Origin: Betaproteobacteria bacterium Ga0077532
GTDB taxonomy: Bacteria; Pseudomonadota; Gammaproteobacteria; Burkholderiales; Ga0077523
NCBI GenBank assembly: GCA_001464895.1
Contig: LNEE01000036.1
Coordinates: forward strand, 38,886-102,885
Length of the DNA: 64,000 nt
Direction: 5' to 3'
A program made the position numbers and the translations under genes. Below the pieces are notes generated by a model that worked only from the letters and a program-made list of their open reading frames with translations, had not been told where the DNA came from and ran no database searches. Positions 63,861 through 64,000 of this stretch are shown here, one piece after another. Every line of letters begins with the position of its first letter. Within the stretch, counting starts at the first letter, position 1.

Positions 63861-64000
63861 CGTGGGTCGAGCATCGCTCGACGCGGCGATGACTTGGGTA
63901 CAGCTGCGAATCCAGGAACGCGGGCGTCGGGCAGTGCCCGACCCACGGGGGTTGCTCCCAGCATCGCGGAATCCAGCGGCGACGGCCCTTCGTGGGTCGA
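63861..64000. repeat. R2 array, at least one unit, running off the edge
   Basis: A full unit starts at 63862 (hairpins CGAGC-ATC-GCTCG and CGGGC-AGT-GCCCG) and a second begins at 63992, 130 bp later, cut by the end of the window. Orientation is the same as at 11.5 kb. Confidence 0.85.

Overview
The window is GC-rich chromosomal DNA with densely packed genes, and its content points to a betaproteobacterium. The pointers are a soxYZAXB thiosulfate-oxidation operon, an isoquinoline-1-oxidoreductase-type molybdoenzyme, a LivKHMGF importer, PEP-CTERM and GlyGly-CTERM (rhombosortase) surface-protein systems side by side, and a THX-type 30S protein. The genus cannot be named from the sequence. No rRNA, tRNA, phage, integrase, insertion sequence or CRISPR array was seen.

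Layout. 1-9.1 kb: start of a Crp/Fnr-like regulator; a natural fusion of a flavin hydroxylase and an aryl-CoA ligase; an exported protein; a run of two Crp/Fnr regulators and a diguanylate cyclase; a lipoprotein with a GlyGly-CTERM tail overlapping its rhombosortase. 9.4-15 kb: SnoaL-like protein, AraC regulator, IorAB molybdoenzyme with a double-hairpin terminator. 15-24 kb: a minus-strand run (C13 caspase-like membrane protease, TPR protein, FadD, group III truncated globin); a D-threonine-aldolase-like enzyme; a PEP-CTERM beta-propeller protein; MetY. 24-29.5 kb: flavin monooxygenase plus thioesterase, alpha/beta hydrolase, peroxiredoxin, GreB, IclR and ArsC. 29.5-38.3 kb: sox operon, PRISE-type enone reductase with PanE-like reductase, FAD-linked oxidase, two DUF4124 proteins. 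38.3-45.5 kb: acyl-CoA ligase and the Liv transporter. 45.4-56.6 kb: ligase-associated exonuclease, transaldolase, PII, HDOD protein, M14 carboxypeptidase, THX, DUF2726-like protein, FKBP, enoyl-CoA hydratase, Crp/Fnr, RbgA GTPase, PepSY protein. 56.7-64 kb: helicase, unknown 108-residue protein and ATP-dependent ligase in one repair operon, then a copper P-type ATPase.

Metabolically the window suggests a chemo-organotroph with a lithotrophic supplement. Three acyl/aryl-CoA ligases, an enoyl-CoA hydratase, a thioesterase, flavin hydroxylases and a molybdenum hydroxylase fit breakdown of aromatic and fatty acids. Sox supplies electrons from thiosulfate. The Liv system imports amino acids or similar organic acids.

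The gaps between genes are dominated by two families of imperfect palindromes, here called R1 and R2. R1 is a 29-bp REP-like unit, often in head-to-head pairs with a conserved linker. R2 is a unit of about 129 bp built from two hairpins; it forms tandem arrays of four and six copies and another array running off the right edge. In both families the stem bases change in compensating pairs, which suggests that the folded form matters. No REP-associated transposase is present in the window.
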